Shown here: positions 1-7,980 of the stretch, piece by piece
How the letters are laid out: each line of letters begins with the position of its first letter
Numbering within the stretch: position 1 is the stretch's first letter
Origin: Lachnospiraceae bacterium
GTDB lineage: Bacteria; Bacillota; Clostridia; Lachnospirales; Lachnospiraceae
Assembly: GCA_029008035.1 (NCBI GenBank)
Contig: JAQXIY010000078.1
Coordinates: 1-33,681, forward strand
DNA length: 33,681 bases
Reading direction: 5' to 3'
Notes under the pieces: generated by a model
Told to the model about the DNA's origin: nothing
Database searches by the model: none
The model's input: only the letters and a program-made list of their open reading frames with translations
Made by a program: the position numbers and the translations under genes

Positions 1-2
1 CC

Positions 3-374
3 GAGCAAGACGAGCAGGTTGAGGCAACCGCCCAGAATGTTTCCATGCTAATTATTGACAAGAAGCGTATGAAGATGAAGGATTCCGGCCTTCCGGAAGC
101 TGTGATTGCACAGACACCTTTCTACGCTCGCATGTCTAAGGTGCCTATCGTTAAGGCTAAGGTTGGTCCTAAGGTTATGTCGCTTATTTGTGACGCAACC
201 ATCTTTGATGAAATTCCTGTAAAGAAGGAAGTCAAGGCCAGAGTTAGCGGATTATATATCACCAGTGTTCGCGGATTGCACGGCAAGACTGAAGACCCTA
301 ACGCCGGCAAGAAGAAAAAAGGCTTGCGCGCCTGGGCTTTGAGAAAGCAGAAGGAATTAAACGCAAGCAAGTAA
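3..374 (+). CDS. Unidentified protein, C-terminal part (5' end outside window)
   Basis: The frame is open from the window edge, so the ATG at 45 in the ORF track is probably internal and the true start lies upstream. The visible roughly 123 residues are hydrophilic, with no membrane segment. They end in a strongly basic tail (GKKKKGLRAWALRKQKELNASK region). I do not recognise a family. The reading frame is credible because a strong intrinsic terminator follows the stop codon by about 25 bases, and the frame is read away from the neighbouring minus-strand genes. It is convergent with the DUF1934 gene. No function is proposed. Confidence 0.7.
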   Translation, partial: EQDEQVEATAQNVSMLIIDKKRMKMKDSGLPEAVIAQTPFYARMSKVPIVKAKVGPKVMSLICDATIFDEIPVKKEVKARVSGLYITSVRGLHGKTEDPNAGKKKKGLRAWALRKQKELNASK

Positions 375-398
375 TGCTATTTTTTGTTTGTATACCAG

Positions 399-432
399 AA
401 ACGGACAACCTTTTGAGGTTGTCCGTTTTTTT
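399..432 (+). terminator. Intrinsic terminator after the first gene
   Basis: An 11-bp stem (ACGGACAACC / GGTTGTCCGT) with a TTTTGA loop is followed by a run of seven T on the plus strand. On the minus strand the hairpin is followed only by GTTTC, so it mainly serves the plus-strand gene. It may give some protection from the convergent DUF1934 transcript. Confidence 0.9.
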
Positions 433-438
433 GCAGAT

Positions 439-861
439 CTACTTCACCTTCACACAAATCTCCAACTGGTTCTCAGCAATTTTATCCTCCCCACTATACA
501 GGTAATATTTCAATACCACCTGCATATGCTTTGTGTCTTGGCCAATCACATCCAATCTATAACTGTTTGTATGTACACCAAACTCCAACTCTCCCACTGG
601 AAGCATCAGCTTGGTCCGTGTTCTCTTTCCGGGAATAAAATCCATGGTCCGCTGCATGGCACCGCTCATCTCCATAAGGCAACCATCCGGTCTCAATTCC
701 AACTTCACCAAGGACTTCTGCCCCTGATTTTCTTCCACATATTGAAGGATTGCCACATCATTCTTAATATCGCAACGGCCTGCATATGTCTGCACACTCA
801 CATCCCGCTGGTCATCCACCACCTGGGTGGTTGTCATTTCTATGGTAACTGCATTACTCAT
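439..861 (-). CDS. DUF1934 (YwiB-like) beta-barrel protein
   Basis: The 140-residue product resembles the DUF1934/YwiB family of small calycin-like beta-barrel proteins of Firmicutes, whose molecular role is not established. What is visible is an alternating beta-strand pattern, the internal GAMQRTMDF-type segment, and a C-terminal half of long strands (ELEFGVHT, MQVVLKYYLYS). There is no signal peptide or membrane segment, so it is probably cytoplasmic. The length is normal for the family. The start at 861 is preceded by a purine-rich AAAGAGAGG site. It lies 29 bp downstream of spoIIR with no terminator between them, so the two are probably co-transcribed. The family assignment is from recognition of the sequence pattern and was not searched. 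Confidence 0.75.
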   Translation of the reverse strand: MSNAVTIEMTTTQVVDDQRDVSVQTYAGRCDIKNDVAILQYVEENQGQKSLVKLELRPDGCLMEMSGAMQRTMDFIPGKRTRTKLMLPVGELEFGVHTNSYRLDVIGQDTKHMQVVLKYYLYSGEDKIAENQLEICVKVK

Positions 862-890
862 TGCAAAGCCTCTCTTTCGTGATTGTTCTC

Positions 891-1508
891 TTAGTATAAC
901 TTATCTTCCAGCTTTGTGAAATATTTAAAATGGATTTCCTTATCCGGGCTCTCAATCAATTTCTTATACTCATACACGGTAAAGACCTGATACATCTGCT
1001 TCTTTTCTTTACCTTCCACCACCTCATAGGTATTCCCGGCAAAGCACATATTGGGATACATGACGCACCACCAATTCTTACCCTTGGCCCGGCCTATCCG
1101 AACCTGCAAGGAAGTATACACTCCTGCCGGCATATGATATGGGCCGTAAGCTTTCACCGGAAAATCCACCTGCTCAATCTTTGCACTCACGTCATAATCT
1201 TTCCCCTGCTTTACAATTTCCTCCTTTGCCACTTCCTCAATCTGCGGCAAATGTGCAGAAATCACCTCCAAAGTCTCATCCTTACTCTCCACTCCCTGAA
1301 GAAGGTCGCCCACATAAGTGCCCACCTGATTGCGCACTTGCAGCTTCAACTCCTGATCCGCCTCACTGTCACTGTTGGCCAACACGTGGAACCGCACCAC
1401 CTCACCGGCATAACTTTCCTGTAAGTGATTTCCCTGTCCCCACAGCACAGCAAATGCAGTCACACTCAAGGCTCCTATCACCATCCACAATCTTCTATTA
1501 TGTATCAT
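891..1508 (-). CDS. spoIIR: Stage II sporulation protein R
   Basis: SpoIIR is made in the forespore and secreted into the intermembrane space, where it triggers SpoIIGA to process pro-sigma-E in the mother cell. The 205-residue product shows an N-terminal hydrophobic segment (about residues 7-25). After it come the family hallmark RFHVLANSDSEADQELKL and, near residues 145-160, the conserved NWWCVMYPNMCF cysteine motif. The length is typical. The ATG at 1508 has a good site (TTGGAGGA, 6-8 bases upstream). The gene sits downstream of the gerA-type operon, separated by a large nested inverted repeat, and upstream of DUF1934. In Bacillus it is controlled by sigma-F; I could not identify a convincing sigma-F promoter here, because the upstream sequence is mostly the inverted repeat. 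Confidence 0.93.
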   Translation of the reverse strand: MIHNRRLWMVIGALSVTAFAVLWGQGNHLQESYAGEVVRFHVLANSDSEADQELKLQVRNQVGTYVGDLLQGVESKDETLEVISAHLPQIEEVAKEEIVKQGKDYDVSAKIEQVDFPVKAYGPYHMPAGVYTSLQVRIGRAKGKNWWCVMYPNMCFAGNTYEVVEGKEKKQMYQVFTVYEYKKLIESPDKEIHFKYFTKLEDKLY

Positions 1509-1530
1509 CTCTCATCCTCCAATTACTTTT

Positions 1531-1686
1531 CACTTCGTTTCGGCAAGCCGCCCCTCACCGCTCCCGCCCACCCGTAGCTTCCCACGCCCTTTAAGGCTGT
1601 GGGAAGCCGCTATAAAATGCGGTGAGGGGCGGCTGCCTTTCTTACTATCAGTATGGTAGGGACGGAAAAACTTATTCAACGAAGTG
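1531..1686 (-). repeat. Nested inverted repeat between gerABC and spoIIR
   Basis: Three sets of perfect arms are nested: CACTTCGTT/AACGAAGTG (1531-1539 and 1678-1686), GCCGCCCCTCACCGC/GCGGTGAGGGGCGGC (1547-1561 and 1619-1633), and GCTTCCCAC/GTGGGAAGC (1577-1585 and 1599-1607). The outermost right arm lies in the last codons of the germination gene. There is no T-run on either side, so it is not a standard intrinsic terminator. It could be a structured RNA element, a degenerate palindromic mobile repeat, or a processing site. The 63-aa ORF running through it is not considered coding. Confidence 0.8.
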
Positions 1687-3747
1687 GAAATTTGTGGTGA
1701 TGTCCAGTTGTAGATCGTCACAGTACGCCGGATAGTCGTCTTGGTACTTTTCCCACAGATCTCTGTCGTGGCATTGGAGGTGGTAGTAGCTATTGGTCAG
1801 GTCCACATCTGCATTGGACCAAAGATTTTGAATGCCGCCTACGAAGAAACTTTTTGCCCGGAGTTTGCAGAGGGTTTCATCGGTGACGGTACTCTCTGAT
1901 GTTACAATATCTCCGGAGATATTGATGTGGCACAAAAGATAGGCGTTGGAGCGACTGTATTCATAGGAGACTTTTACGTTTTCCATATGAATACGCCCTT
2001 CGTCTACCACAATGTCTAAAGCGTTGGCTTCCCCGTCACAAAGGTTAGCAATGAGACCATCCTCCTCTGAGATTTCACAGATGCGATAGTCCTCCCCCAG
2101 TCTGCCTGTCTGCAACAGGTAGTATCCCTTCACCACCGGCATATCATCCTGAATGCCAAGCTTAGGCAAAATGGTGTTGCCGTTTCTGTTGTACCAGTCA
2201 CAGATAAGATTTTTAAAGGCAGTGCCACCGGAATTTTTATAGTTGGGATTCCCCTCCATGAGTTCCTCCAGATAGCTTCCCAGGTCATCATCCATGCTCT
2301 CCTGTAATTTTTCGATTTTGCTGTTGTCCTCCGCCACAAACACCAACATATTCCCCGGAAGTTCAATACCTCCGTTCCCCTTCTCCACCAGTTCCTGCAT
2401 CAATTTCGGCTGTTCCAGCAAACTTTCCTCAAGGAGAAGAACTTTTAGATGATTTAAATCCAGAACTTTGCCACTTTTCATATCCATCTCATAGAGGGCT
2501 GCTGACACAGAGGACGCCTCCACCGACAATTGATTATTCCCCTGTCTCGACTTCTCCTTATCAGACACCCGGGATAAATCCATATATTGATAACGCAGTT
2601 CACACCCCTCCTTCCCTTTCGAAAGGGAGATTACCATTGGAAAACTACGATTTTCCAGCTCTTTTACAGAGCATCCCGTTGTAGCAAGAAACAAGCCACA
2701 CAACAGCACCAAAGCCACGGGCTTTCTCGCTTTTTTCCCAATGGCCAAAAGAAAAGGCAAACATAGTGCCACCGGGGAAATCCAGAGAAGCAATCGCCCC
2801 ACACCTCCCGACAATGTGCTGTAGTTGTATTCCCATTGTGCCGTAAAAAACAGCACTGCCACCGCCACCGGTGTCATCCACTTGCTATCCTTAATCTCCT
2901 TCAAGCACAGGGTGCCATAGGAAAACCCGCTCCCTACAAATGCCATCAGAGCCACAAAACAGACACCGGCAATCAAAGCCTCCTGCCGCCGAAGAAATCC
3001 TCCCGGCACCACAATGTTACTGGTGTAAATCATAATAGGAGTTCTGGCGTGGGATAGGGCATCTGTTCCAAAAGAGCCCAGTAGCAGTTCATAGATGGCT
3101 CCCAAAAATAACAGTCCCAGAAAAATTGCTCCGGTGGCTCCCCGACGAAGTTGCCCCGGGGTGACACCATCCTCCATATAAACCGGAAGAAAAAAAGCGA
3201 TTTGTGCCACAGAACACAGTAAGAATCCCATATAGCATCCCTTGCCGAAGCCCCATCCATCCGCCTCAATGGGCCATAAATTCTGTGGTTCCGTGCCCGG
3301 AAGCCCCAGCACAAACAAAAATACCAACAGTCCCACCAATGGCCAAAACAGTACCTCATAGACTCTTGCCCTGCCCTCAAGTCCTCCATTTTTCCCGTAC
3401 AATACCAGGAGCAACAACAAAACAAGTAAAAGCCAGAAGGGTTTATCCGGCAGAAGAAATCTTTTAATTAAATCTCCCAGCAAAAACAGCCCAAATCCAC
3501 TGGCCAAAAGGAGATAGAATCCGTAGATTCCAAACAGCCACCGACTCCCCTTCTTTCCACTTTTCATCACCGGCACCAAAAGCCATAGATATCCTGCGAA
3601 CAGAATCCCTCCCACCAAAAGAGCCGCGATGCCTGCAGTGCCCGCCGTCCCCGCCAAAAAATCCGGTGCAGCAACCAGTCCCAGGCCAAGAATATCAAAA
3701 AACAGCAAACGCTTCATTTGGCGCAAGGAAATTTTCCCATTATTCAT
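1672..3747 (-). CDS. Fused GerAB permease - GerAC lipoprotein germination protein
   Basis: This is one 691-residue ORF combining two germinant-receptor subunits. Residues about 1-336 are a GerAB-type, APC-like permease with ten predicted membrane segments (MNNGKISLRQMKRLLFF start). Residues about 337-359 form a KKARKP-hydrophobic-LATTGC stretch that resembles a lipoprotein signal peptide ending at Cys359. Residues 360-691 resemble the Ger(x)C extracytoplasmic domain, although divergent. Ten helices plus this eleventh would place the GerAC part outside, where GerAC belongs. I chose the ATG at 3747 over 3798 because it follows a purine-rich AGGAAAGG site, overlaps the gerAA stop by 8 bp, and begins at the family's usual N-terminus; the upstream ATG has no site. 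No internal ATG separates the halves. The C-terminal assignment is less certain than the permease. Confidence 0.8.
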   Translation of the reverse strand: MNNGKISLRQMKRLLFFDILGLGLVAAPDFLAGTAGTAGIAALLVGGILFAGYLWLLVPVMKSGKKGSRWLFGIYGFYLLLASGFGLFLLGDLIKRFLLPDKPFWLLLVLLLLLVLYGKNGGLEGRARVYEVLFWPLVGLLVFLFVLGLPGTEPQNLWPIEADGWGFGKGCYMGFLLCSVAQIAFFLPVYMEDGVTPGQLRRGATGAIFLGLLFLGAIYELLLGSFGTDALSHARTPIMIYTSNIVVPGGFLRRQEALIAGVCFVALMAFVGSGFSYGTLCLKEIKDSKWMTPVAVAVLFFTAQWEYNYSTLSGGVGRLLLWISPVALCLPFLLAIGKKARKPVALVLLCGLFLATTGCSVKELENRSFPMVISLSKGKEGCELRYQYMDLSRVSDKEKSRQGNNQLSVEASSVSAALYEMDMKSGKVLDLNHLKVLLLEESLLEQPKLMQELVEKGNGGIELPGNMLVFVAEDNSKIEKLQESMDDDLGSYLEELMEGNPNYKNSGGTAFKNLICDWYNRNGNTILPKLGIQDDMPVVKGYYLLQTGRLGEDYRICEISEEDGLIANLCDGEANALDIVVDEGRIHMENVKVSYEYSRSNAYLLCHINISGDIVTSESTVTDETLCKLRAKSFFVGGIQNLWSNADVDLTNSYYHLQCHDRDLWEKYQDDYPAYCDDLQLDITTNFHFVE

Positions 3748-5239
3748 CCCACGCTTTTTCCTTTCCTCGAAATTTTCGCTTCTGGGTATCTTTTGCATGG
3801 ATGGAACGATAAATCAGGCTGCGCAGGGGAAAGCGCACCACAGAATCCTTTCGACGCTCCTGCCTATCTCCCTTGATACCTACAAAGGGAATCAGATAGG
3901 GATGCCCATAACTTTTCAGCAGGGCCAGATGGGTCAGGATAGCAAGCATTGCCCAAAGAAAGCCGAAAAATCCAAGCCAGGCACTGAGGGCGATGATAAA
4001 AAACTTTAAGAGTCGAAAAGCACCTGCAAACTCCTCATTGGGAATGCAGAAGGAACACAGCGCCGTAAAGGCCACCACAATCACCACGATGGGACTGACA
4101 ATATTGGCCTCCACCGCCGCCTGTCCGATAATCAAGCCCCCCACAATACCAATGGTATTTCCCATAGCTCCGGGCAGCCGCACCCCCGCTTCCCGCAACA
4201 ATTCAAAGGACAATTCCATAAGAATCACCTCCACCACAGCCGGAAAAGGAACGCCCTGTCTGGCAGCCGCAAAAGATAGTAGCAGCGTGGTGGGCAAAAT
4301 CCCTGTCTGAAAATTTGTCACTGCAAGATACAGTCCCGGCAGGCTCATGGCAAAAAAAGATGCCACATAGCGAATCAGCCGGGCAAAGGAAGCAATCCAG
4401 GGCCGCTGATAGTAATCGTCTGTAGTCTGAATAAATGAGTTATAATCTGTGGGCATAATGAGAGCTGCGGGGGAATTATTGCAAAGCACCACCACCTTAC
4501 CGTCCAGCACCTCCATCACTGCCCTATCCGGACGCAAGGTGGATTGTATCTGGGGAAAGGGGGAAAGCCAGGTGTCCTCTGTCAACTGCTCCGTCATTCC
4601 CCCGTCCAAAATCCCGTCAATTTCAAAACTATCCAGCCGCTCCTTCACCCGGGCAATCAGCTCCGGTTTTACAATTCCATCCATATATGCAATGTTAACA
4701 AGGGTCCGGGTCCGCCGTCCCAGAATCATCTCTTCCACCTTAAAGTCCAGAGAGCGCAAACGCTTTCGCATCAGGGCTGTGTTCATTTTGACATTTTCAT
4801 TAAATCCCTCATTGGAGCCCTTCAGCACCTTTTCCGTGTCCGTATCCTTGATGGTCTCCCCGGGATATCCCTTGTCGGGAATTTTCATTGCCATAGGGAA
4901 GCCGTCCACCAACAAAATGGCATCCCCCGTCAGCAAGCCATCCCCCGCCTCCTCCGCTGTCTCGTAGAGCATCACGTCCGAAAGACCCATACCATTCTCC
5001 CAAAGGATTTCCGGAATCTGCTCCTCCGGCATTTCTGAAAGTCTTGCCAGAAAATTCCCGAGAGCCGTGGTGCGAAGCATAACAGAAGACAAAGTCACCT
5101 CAACGTATATGAGAAAGCAGGAGATTCCCTTGTTTTTCCCAATCTTCATCTCCTTTTTCTTAATATCTGCACAGTTTGTAAAAAGGGCCACCATGGCCGC
5201 CTCGTCCTCCCTTAAATTCCCGGAAAATTCATATCCCAT
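3740..5239 (-). CDS. GerA-family spore germination protein (GerAA-type subunit)
   Basis: This is the A subunit of a Ger-type germinant receptor, acting in the spore inner membrane with the GerAB and GerAC parts. The 499-residue product has a soluble N-terminal half containing VDGFPMAM and the GSNEGFNENVKMNTALMRKRLRS segment, equivalent to the family's RGPxxGFxE region. It is followed by about five membrane segments (from RYVASFFAMSLPGLYLAV onward) and a basic C-terminal tail. The start at 5239 follows an ideal AAAGGAG site at a spacing of about 5; the track's 10-residue extension has none. The gene overlaps the fused gerAB-AC ORF by 8 bp, suggesting translational coupling. A sigma-G promoter was looked for upstream but none was convincing. 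Confidence 0.92.
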   Translation of the reverse strand: MGYEFSGNLREDEAAMVALFTNCADIKKKEMKIGKNKGISCFLIYVEVTLSSVMLRTTALGNFLARLSEMPEEQIPEILWENGMGLSDVMLYETAEEAGDGLLTGDAILLVDGFPMAMKIPDKGYPGETIKDTDTEKVLKGSNEGFNENVKMNTALMRKRLRSLDFKVEEMILGRRTRTLVNIAYMDGIVKPELIARVKERLDSFEIDGILDGGMTEQLTEDTWLSPFPQIQSTLRPDRAVMEVLDGKVVVLCNNSPAALIMPTDYNSFIQTTDDYYQRPWIASFARLIRYVASFFAMSLPGLYLAVTNFQTGILPTTLLLSFAAARQGVPFPAVVEVILMELSFELLREAGVRLPGAMGNTIGIVGGLIIGQAAVEANIVSPIVVIVVAFTALCSFCIPNEEFAGAFRLLKFFIIALSAWLGFFGFLWAMLAILTHLALLKSYGHPYLIPFVGIKGDRQERRKDSVVRFPLRSLIYRSIHAKDTQKRKFRGKEKAWDE

Positions 5240-5270
5240 AACAGCTCCTTTCCGCCACCATCTTCCCAAT

Positions 5271-5303
5271 ATAATAAAAGAGACAGGCGTATCACCTGTC
5301 TCT
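5271..5303 (-). terminator. Intrinsic terminator of the ispE-gntR unit
   Basis: The 9-bp stem AGAGACAGG/CCTGTCTCT is followed on the minus strand by TTTATTATATT. It lies directly after the FadR-type regulator and before gerAA, so it separates the two transcription units. Confidence 0.8.
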
Positions 5304-5327
5304 TAGTATGCTTCTATTTGATTTGGA

Positions 5328-6002
5328 TTATTCTTGCCCCTGAATCACCCGCCGAACTGCCTCAATCTGATTTTCCAGATGGGTGTGCATTATCTTTTTC
5401 ACATATTCCGCATCCTTGCGTTCAAAGCCCTCAATGATGGCGGCATGCTCCTGCACCAGCTGACTGTAAATACTATTACCCTTGATATATTCATAGCGAT
5501 ATCGATACATCTGCTCCCGAAGATTGTTCACAATAGTTTCCAGCTTCGGATTATCTGCCATCTTGTAAATCACATTGTGAAATGCCTCGTCCGCCTCGCA
5601 GATTTTGCGCACGTTCCGCCCCTTGGTAGCCAGTTCAAAATCCTTCATGGCGCTCTTTAACTCTTTCAACTGCTCTTCTGTCATGCGTTCACAAGCCATA
5701 CTTACCGCTAACTCGTCCAGAGAATCACGTATTTCCAACACATCCTGCAGATCCTTCTCTGTCATCTTGGCCACCTGAGCACCTTTTCTCGGGATGGTTA
5801 CAGCCAGCCCCTCCTGCTCCAACATACGAATGGCCTCTCGCACCGGGGTACGACTCACCCCCAACTTGTTAGCCAGATGCATTTCCATGAGACGTTCTCC
5901 CGGCTTCATATCGCCTCTTAAAATGGCATTGCGCAAGGTATTGAACACCACATCTCGAAGTGGTAGGTAAGAATTCATATCCAGTTGCAAATCTTCACTC
6001 AT
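5328..6002 (-). CDS. FadR-type GntR family transcriptional regulator (FCD domain)
   Basis: This is a 224-residue DNA-binding regulator. The N-terminal winged helix-turn-helix is visible as LRDVVFNTLRNAILRGDMKPGERL, LANKLGVSRTPVREAIRMLEQEGL and a basic wing. The C-terminal part (about residues 75-220) is an all-helical FCD ligand-binding domain, with DLQDVLEIRDSLDELA and the EADEAFHNVIYKMADNPKL region, where Asp/His residues normally bind a metal. The start at 6002 has an AGGAGAG site; the 44-residue track extension overlaps ispE and lacks one. It lies 28 bp downstream of ispE with no terminator between them, so the two are probably co-transcribed. The ligand and targets cannot be told from the sequence. 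Confidence 0.92.
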   Translation of the reverse strand: MSEDLQLDMNSYLPLRDVVFNTLRNAILRGDMKPGERLMEMHLANKLGVSRTPVREAIRMLEQEGLAVTIPRKGAQVAKMTEKDLQDVLEIRDSLDELAVSMACERMTEEQLKELKSAMKDFELATKGRNVRKICEADEAFHNVIYKMADNPKLETIVNNLREQMYRYRYEYIKGNSIYSQLVQEHAAIIEGFERKDAEYVKKIMHTHLENQIEAVRRVIQGQE

Positions 6003-6030
6003 TGTTTCTCTCCTGTCTGTTTCAAATTCA

Positions 6031-6897
6031 TCAGCGACCCACAATGGTGGTGGCCTCCACTCGTTCCGCAAGACCCGACGCCTCCAGAACCGCTTTTGCC
6101 TCCCGCAGGGAAGCATCATTTTCAAAAAATCCAAAGACGGTGGGCCCGCTACCGCTCATCATGGAAATTACCGCACCGTGCTCTGTCATCTCTTGCTTTA
6201 TCTGTTCAATCACCGGATATTTCTCCACGGTGACACTCTCTAATATGTTACCCATATGACTTGCCAATTCATGCAAATCCTGCTGCCGAATGCCCTCAAT
6301 CATAGCGTCAATATCAGGATGAGGTGGATGAACCAGTGCATCCAATTGCTCATAGACATATTTGGTGGAAACACCGATTGGTGGCTTTGCAATGAGAACC
6401 GGATAGTCCATCATCTTGGGTAATGGTGTCAGTTTCTCTCCTATACCTTCCGCCAGCGCAGTGCCGCCCATAAGACAATATGGCACATCTGCGCCAATAT
6501 GAACAGCTCGCTCCATCAACTGCTCTGTGGAAAGTCCTAACTGGAAAATCCCATTCACGCCCTGTAGCACCGCTGCGGCGTCCGTACTTCCCCCGGCCAT
6601 ACCTGCCGCCACGGGAATATTCTTTTCCAGATGAATGCCTATTCCCTCTGTAATGTGAAACTCATCTGCCAACAATTTGGCAGCCTTCACACAGAGGTTG
6701 TCCTCATCTACCGGCAAAGACGCGTCATTGGTGGTCATATGGATACCGTTCTCCCCATGCTTTGACACGGTAACCACATCGTGAAGACCTATGGTCTGCA
6801 TAATCATGCGAACCAGATGATATCCGTCATCCCGTCGCCCTGTCACATCCAAACCGATATTGATTTTGGCCAATGCCATCAACGTAATCTCGTTCAT
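6031..6897 (-). CDS. ispE: 4-diphosphocytidyl-2-C-methyl-D-erythritol kinase
   Basis: IspE phosphorylates CDP-methylerythritol with ATP in the MEP (non-mevalonate) isoprenoid pathway. The product is a GHMP kinase of about 288 residues. It has the N-terminal AKINIGLDVTGRRDDGYH substrate motif, the ATP-binding glycine loop PVAAGMAGGSTDAAA near residues 87-101, and the C-terminal SMMSGSGPTVFGFF motif. All key elements are present. The start is uncertain. ATG 6897 (MNEITL) matches the usual family N-terminus, but ATG 6912 is only 15 bases upstream and neither has a clear ribosome site. A TTGAAG-17-TAGAAT promoter lies about 50 bases upstream. It is followed by a FadR-type regulator in the same unit. 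Confidence 0.95.
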   Translation of the reverse strand: MNEITLMALAKINIGLDVTGRRDDGYHLVRMIMQTIGLHDVVTVSKHGENGIHMTTNDASLPVDEDNLCVKAAKLLADEFHITEGIGIHLEKNIPVAAGMAGGSTDAAAVLQGVNGIFQLGLSTEQLMERAVHIGADVPYCLMGGTALAEGIGEKLTPLPKMMDYPVLIAKPPIGVSTKYVYEQLDALVHPPHPDIDAMIEGIRQQDLHELASHMGNILESVTVEKYPVIEQIKQEMTEHGAVISMMSGSGPTVFGFFENDASLREAKAVLEASGLAERVEATTIVGR

Positions 6898-6944
6898 AAG
6901 CGCCCCGCCCATCTTAACTATTGTATTTATTTAAGTACAATCTT

Positions 6945-6973
6945 ATTCTATCATTCCCAAAAACAATCTTCAA
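6945..6973 (-). promoter_or_regulatory. Sigma-A type promoter for ispE
   Basis: On the minus strand TTGAAG (6968-6973) is followed after 17 bases by TAGAAT (6945-6950). Each hexamer is one or two bases from consensus. The predicted transcript would start near 6938, leaving a short leader before ispE. The site lies just after the terminator of the relQ-like gene. Confidence 0.75.
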
Positions 6974-7002
6974 GGGTATTTTGTATTCAAAAAACAACAA
7001 AA

Positions 7003-7034
7003 TACAAAAAGAGTCGAGGAATGCTCCCCGACTC
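7003..7034 (-). terminator. Intrinsic terminator after the RelQ-like gene
   Basis: The stem GAGTCGGGGA / TCCTCGACTC (one internal mismatch or wobble, GCAT loop) is followed on the minus strand by TTTTTGTATTTTG. It begins 7 bases after the stop codon of the alarmone synthetase gene. Confidence 0.88.
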
Positions 7035-7041
7035 TCGCTCA

Positions 7042-7686
7042 TCAATTCTCCTGTTCTCTCTTTGCCTCCAAAATAGCTTCATTCAAAGATAGCATCTTTT
7101 CGTCCAACTCAGACACAATCTTAGAGCACTCCTGCAAATCATGGCTGATATATTCAGGAGCATTTCCCTCGAATTTATAATAAATCTTGTGTTCCAGGCT
7201 GGCCCAGAAATCCATGGCGATGGTTCGAATCTGAATCTCCACCTTGGTCTCAGCCACTCGATCCGAAAGAAAAATCGGAATGGACACAATCATGTGATAA
7301 CTCTTGTATCCGCTGGCCTTGGGATTCTTTATGTAATCCTTCACGGAAATTACCGTAATATCATTCTGACGGCCGATCATATCTGCTAAGCGGTAAATAT
7401 CTGAGGTAAAAGAGCACACAATCCGAATGCCTGCAATATCATTGCAGTACTCCATCATATTGGGAATGGATGTTTCGTACCCATATCTCTTTAATTTCTT
7501 TACAATACTCTCCGGAGACTTCAGTCTCTTTTTCACATACTCGATGGGGTTGTACTGGTGTACATGCTGAAATTCATCATTTAAAATCTCAAGCTTTGTT
7601 CCCATCTCCTTCAATGCCGAGTTGTACATCAGCATGGCTGTGTTCCATGACTCTACAGACTCGTCCAACATGATTTGATTCTCCAT
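7042..7686 (-). CDS. Small alarmone synthetase (RelQ/YjbM-like GTP pyrophosphokinase)
   Basis: The 214-residue product matches a single-domain RelA/SpoT synthetase that transfers pyrophosphate from ATP to GDP or GTP to make (p)ppGpp. It has no hydrolase, TGS or ACT domain. Visible synthetase motifs are KLKRYGYE, DIAGIRIVCSF, the DYIKNPKASGYKSYHMIV nucleotide-binding loop, and VEIQIRTIAMDFWASLEHKIYYK with the catalytic Glu. The C-terminus is a helical tail rich in charged residues. The length suits RelQ rather than RelP, but I cannot separate these subtypes firmly. The start at 7686 is preceded by a GGGGGA site. It lies 28 bp downstream of a small unknown gene in the trmH-type cluster and ends at its own terminator. 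Confidence 0.92.
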   Translation of the reverse strand: MENQIMLDESVESWNTAMLMYNSALKEMGTKLEILNDEFQHVHQYNPIEYVKKRLKSPESIVKKLKRYGYETSIPNMMEYCNDIAGIRIVCSFTSDIYRLADMIGRQNDITVISVKDYIKNPKASGYKSYHMIVSIPIFLSDRVAETKVEIQIRTIAMDFWASLEHKIYYKFEGNAPEYISHDLQECSKIVSELDEKMLSLNEAILEAKREQEN

Positions 7687-7714
7687 CTGTTAATCCCCCT
7701 GTTATCTAATCCTT

Positions 7715-7978
7715 CTAGTCTTCTTCCAATACTTCTATTTCTAAATAGTCAAACGGTACTTCTTCCATAAAACAATCTCTTGTGAATCTGGCTTTGGCGT
7801 GCTGTTTAAAATCCCGAATGGTCACATCCAACCACAAGGGTCTTGCCAAATCCATATCGTAGCAGGCCTGCTCCAAAGCCCCAAATACCTTATGGGTTCT
7901 GGTCTCATCCGAGTTATCCTCCACCACAAAATCCCGCAGCATCTTGCTATCCTTCCATTGTTTGAACCAAATGCGCAA
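7715..7978 (-). CDS. Small conserved-looking protein of unknown function
   Basis: The 87-residue, cytoplasmic-looking protein contains the stretches FKQWKDSKMLRDFVVED and ACYDMDLARPLWLDVTIRDF, and its C-terminal tail is very acidic (YLEIEVLEED). I do not recognise a named family. It has no membrane segment, signal peptide or cysteine motif. The reading frame is supported by its position: its ATG lies 2 bp after the stop of the TrmH-type gene, and it ends 28 bp before the RelQ-like gene, all on one strand. This suggests a three-gene operon. No function is proposed. Confidence 0.78.
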   Translation of the reverse strand: MRIWFKQWKDSKMLRDFVVEDNSDETRTHKVFGALEQACYDMDLARPLWLDVTIRDFKQHAKARFTRDCFMEEVPFDYLEIEVLEED

Positions 7979-7980
7979 TC

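Noticed and set aside
1657-1666. TAGGGACGGA, shared with the inner part of REP copy 4
   Set aside because: Only ten bases match and there is no second arm; it could be a decayed repeat but is not distinguishable from chance.
1530-1721. 63-aa minus-strand ORF across the nested inverted repeat
   Set aside because: It is produced by the GC-rich arms, overlaps the end of the germination gene in another frame, and has no family resemblance.
5240-5300. Possible sigma-G promoter for the germination operon (TATTATA)
   Set aside because: No sigma-G -35 element at the right distance, and the sequence overlaps the terminator tail of the preceding unit.
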